64,000 bases of DNA from an uncultured Tateyamaria sp. (GTDB lineage Bacteria; Pseudomonadota; Alphaproteobacteria; Rhodobacterales; Rhodobacteraceae). The DNA lies in assembly GCF_947488715.1 (NCBI RefSeq), contig NZ_CANLAG010000004.1, positions 1 through 64,000 of the forward strand, written 5' to 3'. The notes under the pieces are model-generated. The model saw only the letters and a list, made by a program, of their open reading frames with translations. It searched no databases and was not told where the DNA came from. Positions 17,444 to 25,671 of the stretch are shown one piece after another. The first letter of the stretch is position 1; each line of letters begins with the position of its first letter. Made by a program: the position numbers and the translations under genes.

Positions 17444-18305
17444 GAACGGCTCCGTTCGTCAAAAACTGAACTGTGGATCAAATGGTGTGGTACGCAAAAC
17501 AATTGACACACGCGCCGCGCGAAATGGTGCAGCAGTGCGTGGGTCAGATACCTGCTTAGCCGAACCCGTGTGCCGCTTCAATCCCGGCGCTGATGGTCAC
17601 ATCTTCGGTCTGCGTCACAACCAGCCCATAGGGCCGACCAAACGCGCAGTACAAAAACCCCGAATAGTAGGCGACGTTGTGCATCGAGGTGAAAACACAG
17701 GCATCAACACCCTTGGCCTGCATATCCGCCCGCAAACGGGTCAGACGGTCTTTGTACTCTTGTGGTGCAAACGGCATGGTCTTGTCACCCTGATGGAAAC
17801 GGTAATATTCCGGACGATCCATTTCTGGTTCCTTCATCATCATGCCGCAGCACGGTCCGAAGAAGACGACCTTCCTCGGCTGCACCACAGCAAAAAAAAA
17901 TCCCGGCATTCAGGAAGGGAAAACGGGTGTGCATGTCACTGCTGGCGACGCCATCGCCGACCCGTGGGATCACATCGCGGAAAGAGGCCGGGCAAGGCAA
18001 GCATTTTTGGGAAAAAGCACCAATGACCGGACAAGGCACCGGGCCTTTTGACCTCGACCCGCGCAACACTCTGCAATCTGCACTTGGGCACGGCAAAACG
18101 CACGAGGCGCGCGTTTTCGTTTGTGTCAGCCAGACACAGGCAACACCGTGCAGCCGCTCGGCTGTCAGCGTGCCCGATTTGAATGAACGTGGCCTTACCC
18201 CGCCGCGCGCTGGTTCAAGTGGTTCAAACAACGCGACAAAATGAAAGGTCTGACCATCGCGTTACCACACCGCGCGCCCTGTCCCCGCGGGGACACCTCA
18301 CACCG
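17444..18305. other. Low-content spacer with a creatinase remnant
   Basis: An 862-bp stretch without an intact gene. The only recognisable coding sequence is the creatinase fragment at 17556-17843. From 17910 to 18305 no frame on either strand reads like a protein family. There is an A9 run near 17892. The region looks like decayed DNA or a scar of a past insertion or deletion. Confidence 0.6.
17556..17843 (-). pseudogene. Truncated creatinase (creatine amidinohydrolase) N-terminal fragment
   Basis: The minus strand encodes about 95 residues that match the N-terminal domain of creatinase, with key stretches MPFAPQEYKDRLTRLRADM, VFTSMHNVAYYSGFLYC and AFGRPYGLVVTQTEDVTIS. Intact enzymes have about 400 residues and carry a pita-bread C-terminal catalytic domain. 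Here the frame leaves the family after SAGIEA and stops after AHGFG. No C-terminal domain is found downstream. The frame stays open upstream to 17909, but that part is not family-like. It is a relic of creatine degradation or of a transferred segment. Confidence 0.8.
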
Positions 18306-18941
18306 TCACTCGTCGTACAGCCGCTTTTCATCGTTGAACGTCAGCCGCGCGTCGATCTGCTCCAGCGTTTCGTCCACCTGCGAATGGGCCAGCAGCGCCT
18401 CGCCGTAAGTCGGCAGCCCCTCGGTTGGCGCGGCCTTGTCCGGGTGCCACAGGCCCGACCGGATCGCCGCCTTGCCGCAGTTGTAGAACGCCTCGCGCAC
18501 TTGCACCACAATGGCAAAGTCCGGGACCCGCCCCTTGATCGCCATCCGCTCGCGCAACTCAAGGTCCCGCACCACCTGCGCCGTGCCACTGACCCGCACA
18601 ACCTCGGTGCGGTTTGGCACCAGAAACATCAGCCCGATATGGCCTGTCTCAAGGATGTTCTTGAAACTGTCGAACCGGTGATTGCCCGGACGATCCGGAA
18701 TGGCGAGCGTGTGGGGGTCGAGGATTTTGACAAAGCCCGCAGGGTCCCCCTTGGGGGAGACGTCGATGCGCCCACCCGCATCGATGGTCGACAGTGCCAC
18801 ATAAGGCGACCGTTCGATCCACGCGGCACACAGCGGGTCGATATGATCCAGGATCTTGCCCTGCTGCGCGGCCCGTTCACCGGGCAGGACCGCGCGGATC
18901 TCTGCCTCACTGGTGACGATGTCGGTCGGCGTGTAGGGCAT
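18306..18941 (-). CDS. PPOX-class FMN-binding protein (MSMEG_1061-type pyridoxamine 5'-phosphate oxidase family)
   Basis: A 211-residue split-barrel flavoprotein. Family features are the strand YVALSTIDAGGRIDVSPKGD, the FMN phosphate region IPDRPGNHRFDSFKNILE, then VGLMFLVPNRTEVVRVSG-like sequence and the C-terminal CGKAAIRSGLW. Such proteins reduce or bind small substrates with FMN or F420; substrates are seldom known. GAGGTGATCC precedes the ATG. It starts 8 bp after the stop of the acyl-CoA ligase, so the two form an operon. True PdxH activity is unlikely because the sequence belongs to the general stress/PPOX branch. Confidence 0.8.
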   Translation of the reverse strand: MPYTPTDIVTSEAEIRAVLPGERAAQQGKILDHIDPLCAAWIERSPYVALSTIDAGGRIDVSPKGDPAGFVKILDPHTLAIPDRPGNHRFDSFKNILETGHIGLMFLVPNRTEVVRVSGTAQVVRDLELRERMAIKGRVPDFAIVVQVREAFYNCGKAAIRSGLWHPDKAAPTEGLPTYGEALLAHSQVDETLEQIDARLTFNDEKRLYDE

Positions 18942-18949
18942 GGATCACC

Positions 18950-20578
18950 TCAAAGTGTTTTGGCCAGTTTGCGCAGCTCGAATTTCTGGATCTTGCCCGT
19001 GGATGTCTTGGGCAACTCCTGGAACACCACCTGTTTGGGTGCCTTGAACCCGGCCAATGTCGCGCGGGCAAAGGCGATCAGGTCGGCCTCCGACGGGCTG
19101 GCACCGGGCTTCAGTTCGACAAAGGCGCATGGCACCTCGCCCCACTTGTCATCCGGCTTGGCCACCACGGCGGCCAGGTTCACGTCCTCATGCGCCATCA
19201 GAACGCCCTCGACCTCGACGCTCGAGATGTTCTCGCCGCCCGAGATGATGATGTCCTTGGCCCGGTCCGCGATCTGGATATACCCGTCGCCATGCTGGAT
19301 CGCGATGTCGCCCGAATGGAAATACCCACCGGCAAAAGCCTCTTCGGTGGCCTCCGGGTTCTTGAGATACCCTTTCATCACCGAATTGCCCCGGATCATG
19401 ATCTCGCCCTGGGCCGTAGCATCCATCGGCACCTGCACCATGTCCGCGTCCATGACCGTGATGTCCTCCATCATCGGAAAGGCGACGCCCTGCCGCGCCT
19501 TGATCGCGGCCTTTTCGTCCTGGGGCAGGTCGTCCCAGTCTTCGCCGCGCCAGACGCATTCGGTCACGTGGCCGTAGGTCTCGGTCAGCCCATAGACCTG
19601 CGTGACGTTGAACCCCAGCGTTTCGATCTTGCCCAGCGTGGCGGGGGCAGGGGGCGCGCCTGCGGTGAACACCTCGACCGTGTGGTCAAAGGCGCGGCGT
19701 TCATCGTCCGCTGCATTGACCAGCATGTTCAACACGATGGGCGCGCCGCCGAAATGCGTCACACCCTCGTCGGCAATCGCGTCATAGATCGGCTTGGCCG
19801 CGATGTCGCGGCAACACACCAGCGTGCCGCCCAGCACCGGCATCATCCACGTGTGGTTCCAGCCGTTGCAGTGAAACAGCGGCACAATCGCCATGAACAC
19901 GGGATAAAGCTGCATCCGCCAGCTGATCACCGTGCCCATCGTCATCAGGTAAGCACCACGGTGGTGATGCACCACGCCCTTGGGCCGCCCCGTGGTGCCC
20001 GAGGTATAGGACAGCGCGAGGCTCTCCCACTCGTCCTCGGGCATGATCCAGTCAAAAGCCGGGTCGGCCTGTGCCAGCACATCCTCGTATTCATCATGCC
20101 GCCCGGTGGCGGGCCAGCCATGCGCGGCGTCGGCCACTTCGATGATCTGGGGGGCGGGGCCGTCCATCGCGGCCACCGCCGCCTCGGTTAGCTCGACAAA
20201 TTGCGGATCGACCAGCACAACCTTGGCCCCGCCGTGCTCAAGGATATACGCCACCGTATCCACATCGAGCCGCGTGTTGATCGTGTTCAGAACTGCGCCA
20301 CAGGCGGGAATGCCGAAATGCGCTTCGGCCTGCGCGGGCAGGTTGGGGATCAGCGTGGCAACCACATCGCCGGGGGCCACACCCATCGCAGCCATGGCCG
20401 AGGCCAGACGCGTGCAGCGGTCATGATATTCGGCATAAGTGACGCGGTGATCGCCATAGATCACGGCGGTGCGCTGCGCGAACACATGCGACGCGCGCCG
20501 CAAATGCGACAGCGGGGTCAGCGGCACATAATTCGCTCTTGTCTTGCCCAGACCGGTTTCATCTGCCATCCAACCCAT
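18950..20578 (-). CDS. AMP-forming acyl-CoA ligase (medium/long-chain type)
   Basis: A 542-residue ANL-family enzyme that activates a carboxylic acid as an acyl-AMP and then acyl-CoA. Motifs are the P-loop-like YTSGTTGRPKG, the VYGLTETYGHVTECVW adenine site, the SGD and DRAKDIIISGGENISS hinge, and the C-terminal PKTSTGKIQK lysine. The N-terminus NYVPLTPLSHLRRASHVF is typical of the ACSF2/AAE branch. The ATG at 20578 follows AGGGGAGACGCGTA. Substrate is uncertain; fatty acids or methylmercaptopropionate are options, and I have no residue evidence for DmdB. It is divergent from the DMT transporter. Confidence 0.88.
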   Translation of the reverse strand: MGWMADETGLGKTRANYVPLTPLSHLRRASHVFAQRTAVIYGDHRVTYAEYHDRCTRLASAMAAMGVAPGDVVATLIPNLPAQAEAHFGIPACGAVLNTINTRLDVDTVAYILEHGGAKVVLVDPQFVELTEAAVAAMDGPAPQIIEVADAAHGWPATGRHDEYEDVLAQADPAFDWIMPEDEWESLALSYTSGTTGRPKGVVHHHRGAYLMTMGTVISWRMQLYPVFMAIVPLFHCNGWNHTWMMPVLGGTLVCCRDIAAKPIYDAIADEGVTHFGGAPIVLNMLVNAADDERRAFDHTVEVFTAGAPPAPATLGKIETLGFNVTQVYGLTETYGHVTECVWRGEDWDDLPQDEKAAIKARQGVAFPMMEDITVMDADMVQVPMDATAQGEIMIRGNSVMKGYLKNPEATEEAFAGGYFHSGDIAIQHGDGYIQIADRAKDIIISGGENISSVEVEGVLMAHEDVNLAAVVAKPDDKWGEVPCAFVELKPGASPSEADLIAFARATLAGFKAPKQVVFQELPKTSTGKIQKFELRKLAKTL

Positions 20579-20643
20579 TACGCGTCTCCCCTGTTTGGCG
20601 GCGCGATTGTTGCGCTGTTCGGCCGCGCGGCGCAAGACATGGA

Positions 20644-21582
20644 ATGCTTGAGATGACCACGGCCCCTGACCGATCTTCTGACACACGGCCCGTGGCGGCG
20701 GCGGCCAGCATGGTGGGCGCCATGGCGATCATCGGTTTCATCGACATCTACGTGGCAATCCTCGCCCAGACGATTTCGGTCTGGCAGTTCTTTGCGGTGC
20801 GGCTGGTGCTGGCCCTGCCACTGATCCTCGGCGCGTCCTGGCTGGGCTGGGGGCGGGTGTGGCCGCGCCGCTTTGGCGCTGTCGCATTCCGCAGCATGCT
20901 GATCGCGCTGGGCATGACATTTTATTTCGGCGCGCTGGCTTTCATGCCCATTGCGATGGCGCTGGCAGGGCTGTTCACCGCGCCGATCTTTGTGCTGCTG
21001 TTCACCGCTTACGGGCTGCGACAGCGGATCGGGCCGTGGCGCATCCTCGCTGTGGCACTGGGTTTTCTGGGCATCCTTGTGGTGCTTGGCCCCTCGGGCG
21101 GCGCGCTGGGGTGGATCATCGTGCTGCCGGTCTGTGGCGGCGTGCTCTATGCCGCTGGCGTCGTGGCCACTCGCGCGCTCTGCGAAGGGGAAAGCACGCT
21201 GACCCTGCTCTTGGGGATATTCGTGGGCCAGACGGTGCTCAGCCTGTGTGCGCTGGCGCTGCTGGCCGCGACCGGGGTTGAGGTGGGCGCAGGCGGCATG
21301 GCCTTTCTGACCCGTGGCTGGGTCTGGCCGATCACAGATCTGTTGCCCTACCTCGTGTTGCAGGCCGTGGGATCGGTGCTGGGCGTTGGCCTGTTGAACC
21401 GCGCCTACCAGATCGGAGAGGCGAGCCACGTGACCGTGTTCGAATATTCCGTGATGGTGTTTGGCCCGTTTTTCGGCTGGTGGCTTTTGGGCCAACAGAT
21501 CACCCCGGTGCAGGTCGTGGGCGTGGTCCTGATTGTGGTCGCCGGGCTGATCATCGCCGTGCGCAGCCAGCGCGGGGCCTGA
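20644..21582 (+). CDS. DMT-family (EamA) transporter
   Basis: A 312-residue inner-membrane protein with about ten transmembrane helices in two homologous halves, each an EamA repeat. Landmarks are SVWQFFAVRLVLALPLILGA in repeat 1 and YSVMVFGPFFGWWLLGQQIT in repeat 2, near the C-terminal VGVVLIVVAGLIIAVRSQRG. Members export amino acids or other small metabolites, sometimes import them. The start could be 20644 or 20653; neither has a strong ribosome-binding site. It overlaps nothing on its strand and is followed 49 bp later by a sulfotransferase. Confidence 0.88.
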   Translation: MLEMTTAPDRSSDTRPVAAAASMVGAMAIIGFIDIYVAILAQTISVWQFFAVRLVLALPLILGASWLGWGRVWPRRFGAVAFRSMLIALGMTFYFGALAFMPIAMALAGLFTAPIFVLLFTAYGLRQRIGPWRILAVALGFLGILVVLGPSGGALGWIIVLPVCGGVLYAAGVVATRALCEGESTLTLLLGIFVGQTVLSLCALALLAATGVEVGAGGMAFLTRGWVWPITDLLPYLVLQAVGSVLGVGLLNRAYQIGEASHVTVFEYSVMVFGPFFGWWLLGQQITPVQVVGVVLIVVAGLIIAVRSQRGA

Positions 21583-21631
21583 GCCGCGTGGACCTCTGGA
21601 CTTGGCGCCGCGCGCGGGTACTGTGGCGACC

Positions 21632-22273
21632 ATGATCCTCAGCCCCGGCCGCTCATACGTCTTTGTTCACGCCCCCAAGACGGGTGGCACCGCGATGGCG
21701 CTGGCGCTCGAGGCGCGCGCGATGAAAGACGACATCATGCTGGGCGACACGCCCAAAGCGATCAAACGCCGCCGCCGGGTCAAGGACGCGCAGACGCGCG
21801 GGCGGCTTTGGAAACACTCGACCCTCGCCGATATCGACGGGCTGGTGCCCAGCCTCGACGGCCTCTTTGCCTTTACGCTTGTGCGCAACCCGTGGGACCG
21901 GATGGTCAGCTATTACCACTGGCTGCGCGCCCAGGACTTTGACCACCCGGCGGTCGCATTGGCCGGTCAGATGGATTTTGCCGACTTCGCCTGCGCCGCA
22001 CAGATCATGGCCTCGATGCAGGCCAGCCCCGCGCGCCACTACATGACGGATGCCAACGGCCAGGAACGCTGCGATCTCTATATCCGGCTCGAAGCGGTCG
22101 ACACAGATGCCGCTCCGCTGTGGGATCACCTGGGCTTTGTGCTGGATATGCCCCATGCCAACGCCTCTGAGCGCGATGCCGATCACCGGACATACTATAC
22201 CGATGCCGCGCGCACAGCCGTCGCCGCCGCCTGCGCCGAGGACATCGAAAGATTCGGCTACAGATTTGACTGA
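21632..22273 (+). CDS. Sulfotransferase-family protein
   Basis: A 213-residue cytosolic protein of the sulfotransferase fold. The 5'-phosphosulfate loop is HAPKTGGTAMALAL (13-26), and the 3'-phosphate motif is LVRNPWDRMVSYYHWLRA (83-100). Length and the RNPWDR motif match Rhodobacteraceae sulfotransferase family 2 proteins. These transfer sulfate from PAPS to a glycan or small molecule. The acceptor is unknown. The ATG in ACCATGATCCTC was chosen because it begins just before the first beta strand. Confidence 0.85.
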   Translation: MILSPGRSYVFVHAPKTGGTAMALALEARAMKDDIMLGDTPKAIKRRRRVKDAQTRGRLWKHSTLADIDGLVPSLDGLFAFTLVRNPWDRMVSYYHWLRAQDFDHPAVALAGQMDFADFACAAQIMASMQASPARHYMTDANGQERCDLYIRLEAVDTDAAPLWDHLGFVLDMPHANASERDADHRTYYTDAARTAVAAACAEDIERFGYRFD

Positions 22274-22463
22274 CCGGATTTGCGCGGCATTTTCCTAAAA
22301 ACTGTTTCCAATTTTCGTTAAATCCCGTCGTTCGGTGAGAATTGCATGGTCGCCCCGCGACAGTGCCCGATTTCTGCCCAGATCATGGCCCGTCTCTGCC
22401 GCGGGAATCACTCCAATTGAGGACATCGAAACGCAAGCAGGTGCTGATCAACGCACCGTCACC

Positions 22464-23111
22464 ATGGGGATGGATGAAATGTTTGGATGGACGACGAAAA
22501 CCGCGACGCACCGCATGCCCGAGATGTCAGGTGCTTGTGACGGTGGCGTGATGCACACACGGGGCCTTTTGTCCGGCACGCGGCTGGCGACGGCGCTGGG
22601 ATGGCGCCCCGTCGAGGCGCTGACCGCAGGTGATCTGGTCCTGACGTTTGATCATGGGTTGCAGCCCCTCGTCGAAGTGCGGCGCGACACGTTCTGGGTC
22701 GCAGAGATGATGGCCCCCGCGACCTTTGCGTCGATCATGGTGCCGGCGGGTGCCTTGGGCAACGGTCAGCCCCTCGAGCTGCTGCCGGATCAAGGGGTTC
22801 TGGTCGAGACCGAGGCGGCCTGCGACGCCCATGGTGATCCCTTTGCCGTGGTCCCCGCCGCTGCACTGGTTGGATTTCGCGGCATCGAACGTGTGGCCCC
22901 GCGCGCCCAGGTCGAGGTGATCACCCTGGTGTTTGCCGATGATCAGGTCGCCTACGCCGAGGGTGGCGGTTTGGTCCACTGCCCACGGGCGACGATGTCG
23001 CTGGCGCAACTGGGCCAGACGGGCAACGACTATGACGTGATCCCGGCGCGGGATGCGGCCTTTTTGGTGGAGTGTATGGCGGCCGAGGATCGCCTGACCG
23101 CCGCCGCCTGA
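22464..23111 (+). CDS. Hint (Hedgehog/intein)-domain protein with degenerate N-terminus
   Basis: About 215 residues. The segment GLLSGTRLATALGWRPVEAL then GDLVLTFDHGLQPLVEV is the start of a Hint domain, common as stand-alone proteins in Rhodobacteraceae. The rest of the domain follows (PDQGVLVETEAACDAHGDPF; EVITLVFADDQVAYAEGG). Self-processing Hint domains begin with Cys; here that position reads GLLSG, so autocleavage is probably lost. Start is uncertain: ATG at 22464 or 22470, or GTG at 22335. The upstream part adds no family sequence. It lies directly before the multi-hydrolase genes, on the same strand, but 222 bp away. Confidence 0.72.
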   Translation: MGMDEMFGWTTKTATHRMPEMSGACDGGVMHTRGLLSGTRLATALGWRPVEALTAGDLVLTFDHGLQPLVEVRRDTFWVAEMMAPATFASIMVPAGALGNGQPLELLPDQGVLVETEAACDAHGDPFAVVPAAALVGFRGIERVAPRAQVEVITLVFADDQVAYAEGGGLVHCPRATMSLAQLGQTGNDYDVIPARDAAFLVECMAAEDRLTAAA

Positions 23112-23155
23112 ATTCGAATTGGCGCGCGCCTGCATTGGCGTGTGCCTCACCTTCT

Positions 23156-23220
23156 CTGCACCCGGTCATGCGGTGTTCCGGCCGCTCCGCCCCCAACATC
23201 GGAGCGGTGACCGGGTGCAG
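23156..23220 (+). other. 65-nt perfect-armed stem-loop with one-sided bulge
   Basis: The arms are CTGCACCCGGTCA (23156-23168) and TGACCGGGTGCAG (23208-23220). Inside them a second perfect pair is CCGCTCCG (23182-23189) and CGGAGCGG (23200-23207). This gives 21 base pairs in all, a 10-nt loop and a 13-nt bulge on the 5' side only. No T-run follows, so it is not a typical intrinsic terminator. It lies in the 222-bp gap between the Hint gene and the papain-like protease gene. Confidence 0.75.
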
Positions 23221-23333
23221 GGGCTTGACCATGGCTGCAGGGTCAGAGCATCTGACGTAACCTGAAGTTGATGATTGACACGACTCAATCCGCGCGACAG
23301 CTTTTTCACATAATTTGAAGAAAGCTATTTCGC

Positions 23334-25646
23334 ATGTTGTTAGATGCACGTCCCGACAGGATGGATTTCCGTGACCGCGAGTACCGCGCGCGCCTGGTGT
23401 CGCAACCCGCGCAGTACCCGTCGAACCGGGAAATGCACAGGTTTTTCCGCCAATATGCCGATGGTGAGATGATCCTTGATCAGGGGTCCGAAGGGGCCTG
23501 TACCGGATACGGCCTGGCGGCGGTGGTCAATTACCTCAATTGGATCAAGTGGTTAAAAGGGCATCACGACGCGGGCCTTGATCTGGCGGCCGAGAACCTG
23601 CCGAACCGTCCGGCCTGTGTCAGCGCGTGGATGCTCTATTCTGTGGCCCAGCTCTATGATGAGTGGGAGGGCGAGGATTATTCCGGGTCCAGTTGCCGGG
23701 GCGCGATGAAGGGCTGGCACAAACATGGCGTGTGCAGCGACGCGCTGTGGGCCACGTCCACGGCCAATGCGGTGCCGAATGCCGAGTGGTTGCGCGATGC
23801 GGCGTCCAACCCGCTGGGCGCGTATTACCGGGTCAACGCCATGTCGATCACCGACATGCAATCGGCCATCTACGAGGTCGGCGCGATCTATTGCTCGGCC
23901 AAGGTGCACGCGGGCTGGAACTTCGACACCATGACCGCAACACCTGAGACGCAGAATTTCGACTATGCGGACCCGGATGGTGGGGCCGCGCGGCGGATGT
24001 CGCTGCCGGTGATGCCGGTGTCCGGGGATCGGACCGGCGGGCACGCGTTCTGCATTGTCGGCTATACCGATCAGGGGTTCATCGTCCAGAACTCGTGGGG
24101 GGGCGCTTGGGCCAAGAGCTGGGGGGCGGCCCAGACACCCATCGCGAATGCGGTGGGCGGCTTTGCCCTGATGACCTACGAGGATTGGGTGATCAACGGG
24201 CATGACGCCTGGGTTGCGGCGCTGGCCGCCCCTGTACGGGTGTCGAACCTGGATCAGGTGACGCCCGCCCGGTCGCGCCACAGCCTGTTGGAAAAGATGT
24301 CGCTGACCGGTGCGCAGCGCAAGCTGGAGCTGGGCATCGACCCCGACGCGCCGCGCCCCTGGAGCGAACAAAAGGCCTATGAACATTCGATCGTGATGGG
24401 CAACAACGGCAAGCTGGTGCGCCGCCGTGTCGACATGAAGGACGGCCCGACCGAGCTGCGCACCACCATCGGCGGCATCCTCGAGGCCAGCGCGGGCCGC
24501 GACGTTGTGATCTATGCCCATGGCGGGCTGAATTCCGAAGAGGTTGCGATCAAGCGCGCGCAGGTGCTGGGGCCGTGGTTCGAGGCCAACAACATCACGC
24601 CCATCTTTGTCATCTGGCGCACCGGTTTCATCGAGGCGGTGGCCAACATCGGCGAGGACATGCTGGACCAGTACCGCGCCGAACAGGAGCGGATCGAACG
24701 CACCGGGCTGGTCAACATCGCCGCCGCCGCACGGCGCAAACTGAACAAGAGCTTTGACATCGCCTTTGAGGCCATCGCCGAAAAGGTGCTGGGCAAGGCG
24801 GTGTGGTCACAGATCAAGCAAAACGCCGAGGCCGCCTGTCAGGTCAACAGCGCCGAGGGCATCACCGGCGGGATGCGCATTCTAGCCAACGTGATCCGCG
24901 ACGTGCAGAAAAAGGTCGACAACCCGGTGCGCATTCACCTGCTGGGCCATTCGGCGGGCGCCATCATTCTGGGCCATTTCGCGCAGGATCTGGCGCGGTT
25001 TTCGCCCATCGGGTCGCTGGGGTTGCTGGCTCCGGCCTGCACGCTGTCCTTTGCCAACCGCATGTTCAAACCGCTGGTCGAAACGGGGTCGCTGCCGCGT
25101 GACAAGTTCTATGTGGTAAACCTCAGCCGCAGCAACGAGCGCGCGGACCGGGTGGGTCTTTATCACAAATCGCTGCTCTATCTTGTCAGTCGCGCCCTCG
25201 AAAGCCCCCGGAAGTCACCGCTTTTGGGGCTGGACGACAGTTGGATCCTCCCCTCCGAAGTGGCGGAGGGAGAGGACACATACCCCAAGATCGACAAGGC
25301 GGTGCTGGATGACCCGGCGGCCCACGCGCGACAGATCTTTGACGAGTTGCAGTATTTCTACGCGCTGGCCGGCAAGAAAGACGCCTCGACGATCTCTGAG
25401 GTGCAAAAGACCAAGTTGCGCGGTGTGCAGGACATATTGCAGTGGCGCGCGTTCAAGGCGCGGTCGGAATTTCCCTACCGCATCGTGCAGGCCCCGCAGG
25501 TCAAAGTCCGCGAGGCCACCAATGACGACGGTTTCCTGCCCACGGCCCATGGCACCGTCGACAACGATCTGACGGTTATGAACTGGGCCATTTTCCACAT
25601 CGCGGGTGCCACGCCACACCCGATCAAGGACCTGAGTGGGGTCTGA
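23334..25646 (+). CDS. Papain-like (C1) protease fused to alpha/beta-hydrolase
   Basis: A 770-residue protein with no signal peptide or membrane segment. Residues 1-290 read as a C1A peptidase: oxyanion Gln50 and catalytic Cys56 in LDQGSEGACTGYGLA, His237 in GGHAFCIVGY, and Asn253 in IVQNSWGGAW. After a linker, residues 385-600 form an alpha/beta-hydrolase with YAHGGLN (394-400) as oxyanion region and the nucleophile elbow LLGHSAGA (Ser540). The C-terminal 170 residues have no domain I recognise. It is followed 25 bp later by the trypsin-nuclease gene, so the pair is probably co-expressed. The start ATG at 23334 lacks a strong ribosome-binding site. Domain calls are good, biological role unknown. 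Confidence 0.85.
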   Translation: MLLDARPDRMDFRDREYRARLVSQPAQYPSNREMHRFFRQYADGEMILDQGSEGACTGYGLAAVVNYLNWIKWLKGHHDAGLDLAAENLPNRPACVSAWMLYSVAQLYDEWEGEDYSGSSCRGAMKGWHKHGVCSDALWATSTANAVPNAEWLRDAASNPLGAYYRVNAMSITDMQSAIYEVGAIYCSAKVHAGWNFDTMTATPETQNFDYADPDGGAARRMSLPVMPVSGDRTGGHAFCIVGYTDQGFIVQNSWGGAWAKSWGAAQTPIANAVGGFALMTYEDWVINGHDAWVAALAAPVRVSNLDQVTPARSRHSLLEKMSLTGAQRKLELGIDPDAPRPWSEQKAYEHSIVMGNNGKLVRRRVDMKDGPTELRTTIGGILEASAGRDVVIYAHGGLNSEEVAIKRAQVLGPWFEANNITPIFVIWRTGFIEAVANIGEDMLDQYRAEQERIERTGLVNIAAAARRKLNKSFDIAFEAIAEKVLGKAVWSQIKQNAEAACQVNSAEGITGGMRILANVIRDVQKKVDNPVRIHLLGHSAGAIILGHFAQDLARFSPIGSLGLLAPACTLSFANRMFKPLVETGSLPRDKFYVVNLSRSNERADRVGLYHKSLLYLVSRALESPRKSPLLGLDDSWILPSEVAEGEDTYPKIDKAVLDDPAAHARQIFDELQYFYALAGKKDASTISEVQKTKLRGVQDILQWRAFKARSEFPYRIVQAPQVKVREATNDDGFLPTAHGTVDNDLTVMNWAIFHIAGATPHPIKDLSGV

Positions 25647-25671
25647 CCATTTTCAAACGCGAGGTGCCGTT

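Noticed and set aside
17785-18231. A 148-codon minus-strand frame in the creatinase spacer
   Set aside because: Overlaps the creatinase remnant in a different frame and reads like non-coding sequence (many Cys, Arg, Pro; no motif).
18205-18240. GGTTCAA-type sequences suggestive of a tRNA T-loop
   Set aside because: No acceptor or anticodon stem of tRNA length can be formed around them.
18950-20578. Naming the acyl-CoA ligase dmdB
   Set aside because: General ANL motifs cannot separate DmdB from other acyl-CoA ligases, and the N-terminus differs from the DmdB sequences I recall.
23275-23314. TTGACA at 23275 and CATAAT at 23309 as a promoter for the hydrolase cassette
   Set aside because: The spacing is 28 bp, far from the usual 17, and no better partner hexamer is visible.
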